This document shows positions 51,708-60,917 of a DNA stretch of 64,000 nt, in pieces (position 1 is the stretch's first letter; every line of letters starts with the position of its first letter). The notes beneath the pieces were generated by a model. That model had not been told where the DNA came from. It did no database searches and was given only the letters and a program-made list of their open reading frames with translations. Origin of the DNA: Jiulongibacter sp966250325 (GTDB lineage: Bacteria; Bacteroidota; Bacteroidia; Cytophagales; Spirosomataceae); assembly GCA_966250325.1 (NCBI GenBank), contig CBINGY010000006.1, positions 68,599 through 132,598 on the forward strand, read 5' to 3'. Position numbers and translations under genes: made by a program.

Positions 51708-52325
51708 ATGTCTGTAACTATTCTTTTGGTAATTGGTACGGTGATAGCAAGCATTTATGCCTGGCGGGATGATACCCTCAGGAACAAGTGGATTCATAAC
51801 GCTTACCTGGCAAACAGGAATAAAGAATATCATCGTTTACTTACTTCCGGGTTTATTCATGCCGATTATCTGCACCTGTTTTTCAACATGTACGCCTTGT
51901 ATCTTTTCGGAGGAATGGTGGAGCAGTATTTCGCTTATTTTTTTGGAACAAGAGCCATACTGGCCTTTTTAGGTTTATACATTCTGGGAATTATCGTTGC
52001 TAATATCCCCGATTTCCTGAAGTATAAAGATACTTACGGGTTTAATTCACTGGGTGCTTCGGGGGGTGTTTCGGCCATTGTTTTCTGCTCGGTTATTCTC
52101 AATCCCATGATGGAGCTGATGATTTTTCCTATACCCATAGGAATGCCCGCTTATATCTTTGCGGTGATCTACGTAGCCTACTCCATTTACATGGAGAAAC
52201 GCCAGATGAACAATGTAAATCACATGGCCCATCTCTGGGGAGGCTTGTGGGGTGTTATTTTTATATTGGTCACCGAGCCATCTTCTTTCAGTAGATTTGT
52301 GGAACAGATTGAACTTCCTTTTTGA
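51708..52325 (+). CDS. Rhomboid family intramembrane serine protease, 205 aa
   Basis: Six hydrophobic segments. The catalytic serine is in SLGASGGVSA near residue 116, and the histidine partner is in VNHMAHLWGG near residue 174; the HADYLHLFFNMYAL stretch near residue 49 is the conserved HxxxN region. Rhomboids cut transmembrane segments of other proteins. ATG 51708 is chosen; a GTG seven codons upstream is possible. The next gene overlaps its end by 4 bases, so a shared operon with the LytTR regulator is likely. Confidence 0.9.
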   Translation: MSVTILLVIGTVIASIYAWRDDTLRNKWIHNAYLANRNKEYHRLLTSGFIHADYLHLFFNMYALYLFGGMVEQYFAYFFGTRAILAFLGLYILGIIVANIPDFLKYKDTYGFNSLGASGGVSAIVFCSVILNPMMELMIFPIPIGMPAYIFAVIYVAYSIYMEKRQMNNVNHMAHLWGGLWGVIFILVTEPSSFSRFVEQIELPF

Positions 52326-53167
52326 AAAAAGCACACCTCATACACCAGCCTTATCCGTTTGAAGATGGGGAAAGATCGGTGATGGAACTCATCGGAAGAT
52401 CACTCGCTGTAGGAGTATTTATTGGACTGTTTCTCCTCATTTTTGAGCCATTTGATCTGAGTAAATGGCAGGTACCAGGCAAAACAGCCTACGTATTGGG
52501 TTTTGGAATGGTCACTTTTGGCTGTCTGCTGGTAATGCGTCTTGGCGTTTATCAGATCTTTCCGCATTATTTTAATGAGAAAGGGTGGACCATCGGCCGG
52601 GAAATTTTCCTGAATCTTTCTTTTCTCACGCTGGTGGCCATGGCTAATTTTCTCTATGCCGGTCAACTGGGAATTATTCGATTCAGTCCGACTTATTTTC
52701 TGTGGAGTTTTGGGAGTGTTTTAGCGGTAGGCGTGTTTCCCATAACCTTCGGAGTGCTAACCAAGTATCACAAGGCTTTGAAGGAATATAGCCGGATTGG
52801 AGACCTATCTTTACTGCCTGATTCAGAGAAGTTTATAGAATTTACTGCAGAAAATGAACGGGATAAGCTTAGGGTGTCTCTCAATGAGCTCTTATACATC
52901 GAATCGGCAGACAATTATTCCAGGTTCGTGTATGTATCAAATCCTCCAGAACTTATGAGGGCGAGTTTATCGAGACTGGAAACCCAGCTTACTACTGAAC
53001 TGCTGGTTCGATGTCACCGATCTTACCTGGTAAACTTAACCAAGGTGAAAAAAGTACGTGGGAATGCACAGGGGTATAGGCTGGGCCTTGAGGGCTCGGA
53101 GTTTGAAGTGCCTGTGGCCCGCAGGTTTTCGCATTTGGTCAATAAGCTGAAAACAGGTCTCAACTAA
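52322..53167 (+). CDS. LytTR DNA-binding regulator with membrane N-terminus, 281 aa
   Basis: Four transmembrane helices (about 22-145) followed by a LytTR domain (about 175-281): LNELLYIESADNYSRFVYV, RASLSRLETQL, VRCHRSYLVNLTKVKKVRGNA. This membrane-LytTR layout is common in Bacteroidota and has no receiver domain. The TTG start at 52322 overlaps the rhomboid stop; ATG at 52382 would shorten the first segment. Cleavage or control by the rhomboid neighbour is a possible link, but inference only. Confidence 0.85.
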   Translation: MKKAHLIHQPYPFEDGERSVMELIGRSLAVGVFIGLFLLIFEPFDLSKWQVPGKTAYVLGFGMVTFGCLLVMRLGVYQIFPHYFNEKGWTIGREIFLNLSFLTLVAMANFLYAGQLGIIRFSPTYFLWSFGSVLAVGVFPITFGVLTKYHKALKEYSRIGDLSLLPDSEKFIEFTAENERDKLRVSLNELLYIESADNYSRFVYVSNPPELMRASLSRLETQLTTELLVRCHRSYLVNLTKVKKVRGNAQGYRLGLEGSEFEVPVARRFSHLVNKLKTGLN

Positions 53168-53411
53168 TCAGAAAAAGGAGGGCAAGCAGCCCCAGAATAA
53201 TCCATTTCAGGCGGTTCCAGAGAATGGCCTTCTTTTTAAAAATAATCAGAGCGGTCTCTGTCAAAAGCAAGAACAGTAGGGCCCATAGCGTAGCATTACT
53301 GAAATTATTTTCAAAGGCATTCGTACGATAGCTGAAATACATCAGGAGCATACAAGCCAGAGGGAATAGTATTTTGCTATATATTCTCAGGTCTGAACGG
53401 GAGCTACTCAT
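53160..53411 (-). CDS. Small membrane protein, 83 aa
   Basis: Two to three transmembrane helices (about 13-25, 38-57 and 66-82). It overlaps the end of the LytTR gene on the opposite strand by 8 bases. Unknown family; no partner on its own strand. Confidence 0.5.
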   Translation of the reverse strand: MSSSRSDLRIYSKILFPLACMLLMYFSYRTNAFENNFSNATLWALLFLLLTETALIIFKKKAILWNRLKWIILGLLALLFLIS

Positions 53412-53551
53412 TCCAATCTCGGGTTTATGGAGTAAAATTTACAAAATAATTGTTATCATGTCATGAGGAACTTCCCGCCAATACATGACTTCACTCATGT
53501 TTGTCACGTTGTTTCCCAGCTAAATTTGAAAACTATCCCCACGATACGACC

Positions 53552-54442
53552 ATGAATTATATCGATTATTACGAAAAACTGGGAGTGACTAAAAACGCCA
53601 CTTCCGATGAAATAAAGAAGGCCTACAAAAAACTGGCCCGCAAGTATCATCCCGATCTTAACCCCGATGATACAGAGGCGAAAAAGAAATTTCAGGAAAT
53701 CAACGAGGCCAATGAGGTGCTCTCTGACGCGGAGAAAAGAGCCAAATACGATAAATACGGCAAAGACTGGAAACATGCCGATGAATTTGAAAAAGCCCGG
53801 CAGGCAAGTAACACAGGCTCCCGTGGTGCCCGATATGCGAATCAGGGAGATTTTTCAGATTTCTTTGAATCCATGTTTGGTGCAGGTGGATTTAGTAGCC
53901 AGCGAAGCGGCAGACCGGGCTTCAGAGGGCAGGATTTGTATGCCGAGTTACATCTTTATCTTACAGATGTTTTGCAGGAAAAAAAGCAGGTTTTGACGGT
54001 GAATGGGAAACACATTCGCATTACTATCCCGGCGGGAGTAGAAAACGGACAAACGATCAAAATCGCGGGTTATGGCGGTGCCGGCTCAAACGGAGGCCCT
54101 GAGGGAGATTTGTACCTTACCTTTACCGTGGCCAATAACACCTCATTCAAAAGGGAGGGAAGCGACCTGCATCTACATCAGTCCATTGACTTGTATAAGG
54201 CCCTTCTGGGGGGCACTCTGGAATTGGAAACGTTGAACGGTAAAGTAAAGGTGAAAATTCCGGAAGGTGTCAAAAACGGATCTGTGGTAAGACTTGCGGG
54301 GAAGGGCCTGCCGGTGTATAAACAGTCAGGAAAAAACGGAGACCTCTATCTTCATTTTCAGGTAGAGTTACCTCAAAACCTTACGCTGCGTGAGAAGGAA
54401 TTGATTACCGAACTTTCAAAATTGAGAAGTCATGATAACTAG
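53552..54442 (+). CDS. cbpA: CbpA-type DnaJ co-chaperone, 296 aa
   Basis: J domain (about 4-66) with the HPD motif in YHPDLNP; a Gly/Phe-type linker (GDFSDFFESMFGAGGF near 110); DnaJ C-terminal peptide-binding domains from about 125. The cysteine-rich zinc finger of DnaJ is absent, so this is the CbpA class. ATG 53552 fits the J-domain start; an upstream frame would add 17 unrelated residues. It overlaps cbpM by 11 bases. It stimulates DnaK and binds DNA in relatives. Confidence 0.9.
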   Translation: MNYIDYYEKLGVTKNATSDEIKKAYKKLARKYHPDLNPDDTEAKKKFQEINEANEVLSDAEKRAKYDKYGKDWKHADEFEKARQASNTGSRGARYANQGDFSDFFESMFGAGGFSSQRSGRPGFRGQDLYAELHLYLTDVLQEKKQVLTVNGKHIRITIPAGVENGQTIKIAGYGGAGSNGGPEGDLYLTFTVANNTSFKREGSDLHLHQSIDLYKALLGGTLELETLNGKVKVKIPEGVKNGSVVRLAGKGLPVYKQSGKNGDLYLHFQVELPQNLTLREKELITELSKLRSHDN

Positions 54443-54725
54443 CAAATATGTGTTACTGGAAGATTTCTGCCGGTATCATGCGGTGGAAGTCCAATTCATC
54501 GAAGAACTGGGTCAGCATAGGCTCATTCAAATCAGGGAGGAGAAAAGCCGTGCATATCTTTTTATGGAAGAATTGCCCAGAATAGAAAAGATTATACGTC
54601 TGAGAGACGATCTGGAACTGAACCTTCCGGGTATTGAAGTTACCCTTAATTTGCTTACCGAAATTGATCGTTATAAGGCCAGAATCCTGGAACTTGAAAA
54701 TCGTTTAAGACGGTTCAATGAGTGA
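54432..54725 (+). CDS. cbpM: CbpM-type chaperone modulator, 97 aa
   Basis: Small helical protein with a MerR-like N-terminal part (VLLEDFCRYHAVEVQFIEELG) and a C-terminal leucine-rich helix (INLP-type LEENRLRRF end). CbpM binds the J domain of CbpA and blocks it. Its overlap with cbpA shows coupled expression in fixed ratio. Confidence 0.85.
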   Translation: MITSKYVLLEDFCRYHAVEVQFIEELGQHRLIQIREEKSRAYLFMEELPRIEKIIRLRDDLELNLPGIEVTLNLLTEIDRYKARILELENRLRRFNE

Positions 54726-54793
54726 TTGGCAATTCAAAGATCATCCTCAAAGAGGCAGATGATGGTTTTAAAATGGAGTCTGCTAATCGGCTA

Positions 54794-55165
54794 TCACCAT
54801 TTCTTAAAAATGAAAAATACCGCGGCCACCAGGAGTAGAAAACCTACGAAATGATTCCATCTGAAAGTTTCGTTTTTGAAAAACAGGAAAGTAAAAATCA
54901 TAAAAACCAGCAGGGTAATCACCTCCTGCAAAACCTTCAGTTCAATGAGTGAAAACGGACCGCCAAAGGCTTTGCTTCCAAACCGGTTTGCCGGAACCTG
55001 AAAGCAATACTCAAAAAACGCAATTCCCCAACTGATCAGGATGATACCGAAGAGTCCGGCTTTCTCAAACCACCGCCATTCAGCAAATTTCAAATGACCA
55101 TACCAGGCCATTGTCATAAACGAATTAGACAGAACCAAAAGAAGGATCGTTGAAATGGCTTTCAT
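54794..55165 (-). CDS. DUF486/DMT-family small membrane protein, 123 aa
   Basis: Four transmembrane helices with the DUF486 signature block AFFEYCFQVPANRFGS near residue 50 and the following ELKVLQEVITLLVF region. Members belong to the drug/metabolite transporter clan and are about 115 residues long. Substrate unknown. A single gene on the minus strand. Confidence 0.85.
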   Translation of the reverse strand: MKAISTILLLVLSNSFMTMAWYGHLKFAEWRWFEKAGLFGIILISWGIAFFEYCFQVPANRFGSKAFGGPFSLIELKVLQEVITLLVFMIFTFLFFKNETFRWNHFVGFLLLVAAVFFIFKKW

Positions 55166-55386
55166 GCGTAGTAGGATTAAATACCTGCAAAATTAACTTC
55201 CGGGAAATGCATGTACGGTATTGTAAGCAAGAATTTTAAGTGGCTTACCGCTTGACAAACTTCCCTCTGGCAAATCCAAACCTCCCTTTGCTTTGACAAA
55301 CGTCCCAAAGTTTTGATAGAAAGCCCTTTGATTTGACGCTATGAGTTGCGAGATGCAGTTTTGAGCCATCAAACAGTCAGTACAAA

Positions 55387-56109
55387 ATGAAAGAATTGAT
55401 TTTTAATTACGCTCTCAAGCTTCACGTACTCGCCGGAGTAGTCTCACTTCTCACAGGGCTCTTTGCCATGGCCGCAAGAAAAAAAGGAGGGAAGTTTCAT
55501 AATCAGAATGGCCGGATATTTTATGCATCAATGGCGGTAATCTTTATAACCACAGTCCTGTTCTTTTTGCTTTATCCTTCTGAATTGAAGTATCACTTTT
55601 TCCTTACTATAGGAATAGTGAGTTTTTATCCTACCTATAGTGGGCGAAGAATTCTGTCCATGAAAAAAGGCATAAAACCTCATTGGGGAGATTGGGCGGC
55701 ATTGGCTGTCATTCTGGTTTCCGGGGTAGTCATGCTGGCCTATGGTCTATATCTGCAATTGGTAAAGCCAAATTCCCTTTCCATTTTATTTTTTGTTTTT
55801 GGCGTATTCAGTCTTATTCAGGGAATTGGCGATTCCAGGACCTTCCTTAGGAAAACGGCTGCTTGTAAAATGCATTGGTTTTATTCACACGCCGCCAAGA
55901 TGATTGGGGCATATTCAGCGGCGATTACGGCTTTTTGCGTGAACATAGTACCTCGCTATCTGCCAGAGAATACCGGTACATTCTATCTTGTGGCATTATG
56001 GGTGGCACCAGGGGTATTATTTGGCATGTATTCCGCCAGGATCATTCGTAAATACAAAGCTAAATTTGAAGGAAAACCGGCAATAGTCTCAGCAACCGGC
56101 ACATTTTAA
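55387..56109 (+). CDS. DUF2306-like membrane protein, 240 aa
   Basis: About seven transmembrane helices. A conserved-looking N-terminal LKLHVLAGVVSLLTGLFAMAARKKGGKFHNQNGRIFYASM and the HWFYSHAAKMIGAYSAAITAF block resemble DUF2306-type integral membrane proteins, with histidines in helix 1 and in the C-terminal helix pair. Function unknown; heme or metal binding by the histidines is possible. Single gene upstream of the GH3 gene. Confidence 0.65.
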   Translation: MKELIFNYALKLHVLAGVVSLLTGLFAMAARKKGGKFHNQNGRIFYASMAVIFITTVLFFLLYPSELKYHFFLTIGIVSFYPTYSGRRILSMKKGIKPHWGDWAALAVILVSGVVMLAYGLYLQLVKPNSLSILFFVFGVFSLIQGIGDSRTFLRKTAACKMHWFYSHAAKMIGAYSAAITAFCVNIVPRYLPENTGTFYLVALWVAPGVLFGMYSARIIRKYKAKFEGKPAIVSATGTF

Positions 56110-56197
56110 CAGGGCAAAACGGGAGTAAAAGCGAAAGATTCTTCGGAATTAAGTCATGAATCATGTATTTTAGCATTTTCCTGATTGCCAAGATATC

Positions 56198-59155
56198 ATG
56201 AGAGTCGTGCTTCGGTTTAAGGTTTTCGCCCTTGTTATCATCTTCATTACTTTGATTTCCGGATTTACCAAAGAACCGGTGAAGCGGGGTGAGGAGTCGC
56301 CCGAAAGGGAAGCTCAGATCTGGGCAGATAGCGTTTTGGCCTCTCTTTCACTAGATCAAAAAATAGGGCAACTTTTCATGATTGCCACGTATTCAAACCG
56401 GAACGAAAAGTACTATCAGGGAGTAGAAGATCAGATTAAGAAATATCATTTAGGCGGTCTTATCTTTTTTCAGGGAACGGCCGGTACACAGGCTGTGCTC
56501 ACCAACCGCTACCAGCAAGTAGCTGCTACGCCTCTTTGGATAGGAATGGATGCCGAGTGGGGTCTGGGCATGCGGCTGGATGAAGTGATGTCGTTCCCGA
56601 AACAAATCACATTGGGAGCCGTGGAAGATATCACGCTGATAGAGCGAATGGGTTATGAAATAGGACTGCAATGTAAACGGCTGGGCGTACATATCAATTT
56701 TGCTCCGGTGGCCGATGTGAATACCAATCCGGATAACCCGGTCATCAACTATCGCTCATTTGGAGAAGCCAAAGAAAAAGTAGCTGAAAAAGCGGCTGCC
56801 TATGCCCGCGGTCTCAAAAAGGCAGGCGTAATTGCGGTGGCCAAACATTTTCCTGGTCATGGAGATACGGGTACAGATTCCCATTATTCTTTACCGGTCA
56901 TCAATCATTCCAAAAATCATCTCAATGAGCAGGAACTCGTGCCTTTCAAGAGGCTGATAGGAGAGGGAATAGAAGGCATGATGACCGGCCATTTGTTTGT
57001 TCCGGCTCTCGATTCCCGCAGTAATACGCCGGCTACGGTTTCAGATAAAATTGTCACTGAACTTTTGCGGGAGCAGTTGGGATTTCGCGGAATCACCTTT
57101 ACTGATGCCCTGAACATGCGGGGCATTACCGCCGGGCGGCCCAATGGTGAGGCAGAGCTTGCAGCCTATAAAGCAGGGAATGATGTCTTGCTTCAAACTG
57201 CCAATCTGGAAGCCGGAATAAACCGTCTGAAAACCGCCTTTGAGGCGGGGGAACTTGATCTAAATGAACTGGATCTTCGTGTGCGGCGGATACTTGTGGC
57301 AAAATACCGGGTAGGTGCTGTAAAAAGTAGTCCGATTAACCCGCGGGGAATTATTGAGGATATTGACAACCCGCAGGCCATAGAGGTGAAAGATCAGCTT
57401 TTCAGGCAAGCCGTATCCATTGTTCGTATGCAGGGGGGAATTTTGCCCTTTATGCAGCTGGATACCTTATCTGTGGGGTCTGTAGCCGTGAGTGCACCCG
57501 CTCACAATGACTTTCAGAAAGCCCTTGGCAATTTTGGGCGTGTGGTAAATTATGAAATGCCCATCAAGCCGGGCTCCTCTTCCGATTGGCAATATATTGT
57601 TGATCAGGCAGACGTGCTGGATGTGGTTATAGTAAGTGTGCATGACATGAACAGTCTGAAAAACCGCAATTTCGGTGTTTCACCTTCTACGATCGAGATG
57701 ATACGGGCACTCTCAAAAAAAACCAGGGTAATTGTGGTGGCTTATGGTAATCCTTATGGACTAAGGCTCTTTGACGACTTCCCTAATGTGATCTGTGGTT
57801 TTGAGGATGATCCCTCTGCGTACAAAGCGGTGGCCGAAATTTTGTATGGGGCACGGTCGGCCTCTGGTAAACTGCCGGTTACTGCTTCCTCGATGGCCAG
57901 GTATAATTTTGGGAGTCACTCCGCAAGTCTGGGTCGTCTTACGGAAGATGTACCCGAAAGCGTGGGAATGAGTAGTGCCGTTTTGTCAAAAATTGATCCG
58001 GTGATTCACGATGCCATCAATCAGCACGCATTTCCGGGGTGCCAGGTATTGGTAGCCAGAAGAGGAAAAGTCATTTATCACAAGGCCTTTGGCACCTACA
58101 GATATCTGAAAGAAGAACCTGTGACAAAAGAAACGATTTACGACCTGGCTTCGCTCACCAAAGTAAGTGCGACCTTACAGGCAGCTATGCTGCTCTATGA
58201 ACGGGGTCTGCTTAATCTGAATCTGAGGGCCTCTGACTACCTCCCCGAGCTGAAGGGTACCAATAAGGAGCAGATGGTGGTAGCAGATATTCTGATGCAT
58301 CAGGCGGGATTAAAAGCCTTTGTGCCTTTCTGGACGCATACCCGGGCGGCTTCAGGTACGTTTAAAGGGACTTTTTATGAGCTCGAGAGAACTTCTGATA
58401 ACTTGCAGGTAGCAGAGGGGCTGTACATCAAATCATCGGTACGGGATTCTGTTTGGCAATGGCTCATTGACTCAGATTTAAGCACCAGGAAAAACCGCGA
58501 TGGCACGTTTGCGTATTTGTACAGTGATCTGGGCTTAATCATGATGCAGCACATTATAGAAAAGGTTACGGGTCAGAATCTCGACGAGTTTTTAGCTCAG
58601 AACCTGTATGAGCCACTCGGCATGACCCGCACTTTGTTCAATCCTCTCGACAGGTTTCCCAGGACGGAGATTGCCCCCACAGAAAACGATATGGTATTTC
58701 GTAAAAAGCAGGTTTGGGGTACCGTACATGATCCCAATGCGGCCTTGCTTGGTGGCGTGGCCGGTCATGCGGGGCTTTTCAGTACAGCATGGGATCTGGC
58801 CAAACTTTATCAAATGAATTTACAGAAAGGAGTGTATGGTGGTCGCAGATACCTGTTTGAGCATACCGTAGATTATTTTGCCAACAGTTACACCAACAAG
58901 AGCCACCGGGCCATCGGCTGGAATAAGCCTACGCCCGGCGATGATCGCTCAGATATAGGCAGCAATGCGTCGGCGAATACATTCGGACATACCGGATTTA
59001 CTGGAACGGTAGTGTGGGTTGATCCCGATCGCCAGCTTATTTTCATTATGCTTTCAAACCGCGTATATCCACGAGAAAACAACAACAAGCTCAATCAGTT
59101 GCAGATTCGCCGGCGTGTACATGAGATCATCAATGAGGCGGTGGATGGGGTTTAA
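56198..59155 (+). CDS. GH3 beta-N-acetylhexosaminidase fused to a serine beta-lactamase-like hydrolase, 985 aa
   Basis: Signal peptide about 1-24. GH3 domain (about 40-400) with the NagZ-type loop AKHFPGHGDTGTDSHYSL near residue 215 (acid/base His) and the nucleophile region FTDALNMRGI near 300. A GH3 C-terminal-like part spans about 400-590. The beta-lactamase/PBP4*-like domain (about 590-985) has SLTK near 655, YSDLG near 775 and HTGFTG near 930. It probably recycles muropeptides, releasing GlcNAc and processing peptides. The fusion is typical of Bacteroidota. Confidence 0.9.
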   Translation: MRVVLRFKVFALVIIFITLISGFTKEPVKRGEESPEREAQIWADSVLASLSLDQKIGQLFMIATYSNRNEKYYQGVEDQIKKYHLGGLIFFQGTAGTQAVLTNRYQQVAATPLWIGMDAEWGLGMRLDEVMSFPKQITLGAVEDITLIERMGYEIGLQCKRLGVHINFAPVADVNTNPDNPVINYRSFGEAKEKVAEKAAAYARGLKKAGVIAVAKHFPGHGDTGTDSHYSLPVINHSKNHLNEQELVPFKRLIGEGIEGMMTGHLFVPALDSRSNTPATVSDKIVTELLREQLGFRGITFTDALNMRGITAGRPNGEAELAAYKAGNDVLLQTANLEAGINRLKTAFEAGELDLNELDLRVRRILVAKYRVGAVKSSPINPRGIIEDIDNPQAIEVKDQLFRQAVSIVRMQGGILPFMQLDTLSVGSVAVSAPAHNDFQKALGNFGRVVNYEMPIKPGSSSDWQYIVDQADVLDVVIVSVHDMNSLKNRNFGVSPSTIEMIRALSKKTRVIVVAYGNPYGLRLFDDFPNVICGFEDDPSAYKAVAEILYGARSASGKLPVTASSMARYNFGSHSASLGRLTEDVPESVGMSSAVLSKIDPVIHDAINQHAFPGCQVLVARRGKVIYHKAFGTYRYLKEEPVTKETIYDLASLTKVSATLQAAMLLYERGLLNLNLRASDYLPELKGTNKEQMVVADILMHQAGLKAFVPFWTHTRAASGTFKGTFYELERTSDNLQVAEGLYIKSSVRDSVWQWLIDSDLSTRKNRDGTFAYLYSDLGLIMMQHIIEKVTGQNLDEFLAQNLYEPLGMTRTLFNPLDRFPRTEIAPTENDMVFRKKQVWGTVHDPNAALLGGVAGHAGLFSTAWDLAKLYQMNLQKGVYGGRRYLFEHTVDYFANSYTNKSHRAIGWNKPTPGDDRSDIGSNASANTFGHTGFTGTVVWVDPDRQLIFIMLSNRVYPRENNNKLNQLQIRRRVHEIINEAVDGV

Positions 59156-59208
59156 ATAATTGAGCGATCCCGGAGGGCTACGCCTTCTTCAGCATAAAAA
59201 CTGGTAAT

Positions 59209-60917
59209 TTAATTCTCTTTTCGCTCCCCACTCGGATAAAAATCAAATCTGTTATGTTCTGTAGGAGTAGCTAAAAGAACAGCTGGATTGATATTTTTTT
59301 TAATCGTTTCCTGATAGATATGCGACATCCAGGTTTGTTCGAATGGACGATCCCATTTCACTTCAAGGAACATTTTCCGGTTTCCTTCTCTGGAAACTAT
59401 CTGCGGCCAGTTACAATAGTAAACTTCTCCAGTAGAATAAGGAACTCCATGAAGTGATTTTATTGCCTTATAATTTAAAAAGGGGGCGTCTTCGGGATCA
59501 TCTGAGATTTTTTCTGGCTTTTCTTTAAACAAGACCTCTCTAACACTTTGGGGCACATTATGCCAGCTCCACTGCAAACGGTTATCTCCATAAAACTCGG
59601 TAAAATTAAACTTCAAAAAATCGAAATTCTCTAAAATCATTATTTCTAAAGACTTGCTGTACAGCCGGTTAATTTTTCGAATAAATCCATTCTGGCAGGT
59701 CAATTGATCGCCTGAATAGAAGAACATATCATCTTCAAAAAAGAAATAATAATCAAAGTCATTATCTGCAGCATGTTCGGCTATCCACTGCCTGCCACCA
59801 CATATTCCAATATTGTTTTTCTGAATATGCTCTATCCCATAAGTTTGACAGATCTTTTCGTATTCGTTGGTGGTGGAAGGGTCAATAGAATTATTTAATA
59901 GTATCCACTCAGGTTCTGTGATGAATTGTTCATCATATTGTCTCATCGATTCAATCAGAGTTTCCAGCTGTTTGGGACTGTTATACGTAATAATATAAAG
60001 AGCTACCTTTTCAGTTTTTCCCTCATTAACCTGAGAATTACCTTCATTTAAGGGTAAAGCAACATTATTTTTCAGGTGCTCAAAAAAAGTTGAGATAAAC
60101 CCGTTCTCATCTATGGCAAAATATTGATAATTTGAGGGATACTTATATAAAAGAATTGTAAAAAGGGATTCCTCCGTTCCCATAAATCCTTCTTTTAATG
60201 TACTGCTCAGCAATTCATAATATCGACCATTAAAGGTGCTAATAGCTGTTACCGGCCCACCGAAAAAACCTCCCCGGCATACCTTATTTACTTTTGCCCC
60301 TGCTAATTCATTGAGTTTGTCGTAATTGAAGCCATGAATTTCTCCTGAGGCTAAATAAGGGAAAGCAATAAAGGAAAATTTATTTAGGTCGCAGAGTTTG
60401 TCTATGAGCCTATCGTGCGTGAAGTAACCGGGATTCACGGTATTTGTAATTCCTGCATCCATCCAAAAAAGGTGCGTGGAATTAAACTTATCCATCAGTT
60501 TGGCATCATGAAGGAGAAAGGGCTTCGACATAACCAGCGGATTATACATCGGTAATTTGGCCTGAGTAGATTCTGCCAGCCATCCTATCTGTCCATACCA
60601 ATCCTTATTGGTTCTTATCAATTGTATAGTTTCATAGAACTCATTGATAAACCAATCCTGAGAACGCTCAATAAATTGAGTATTATATTCGGATCTGAGC
60701 TTGAAAACGAAGTCTCGAAGGCTTATATCACCAAAGATTATGAGGTTGTTTGGAATTTCAAGTAACTGACCAAATTTTTCCAGGTAAAAATCATAAGTAC
60801 GAGACCCCCCTCTGACAGAGTTTCTCTTTTTATATCCCACAATCCTGTAACCAGGGTAACTCTATAGTTTACGGTCATTCTGTCGTTAAAGTAATCGGTT
60901 TTCTTATGCTCTGTCAT
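59209..60917 (-). pseudogene. HtrL/WlaTC plus GT2 glycosyltransferase fusion, interrupted by a one-base frameshift
   Basis: The true start appears to be ATG 60917, overlapping the upstream stop in ATGA. It reads MTEHKKTDYFNDRM...VTLVTGLWDIKRETLSEGG, the usual HtrL/WlaTC beginning. Then the frame breaks at a run of six C (60805-60810 on the plus strand; six G in the gene). One added G would join it to the downstream frame SRTYDFYLEKFGQLLEI. The rest holds the HtrL domain (about 35-300) and a GT2 domain starting VALYIITYNSPKQLETLI with FFFEDDMFF. Phase variation, mutation or an assembly error are all possible. Confidence 0.8.

Noticed and set aside
55231..55330. Repeated TTGACAAAC-type strings before the DUF2306-like gene
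   Set aside because: Only loosely repeated, no regular spacing; may be chance in a T- and C-rich leader.
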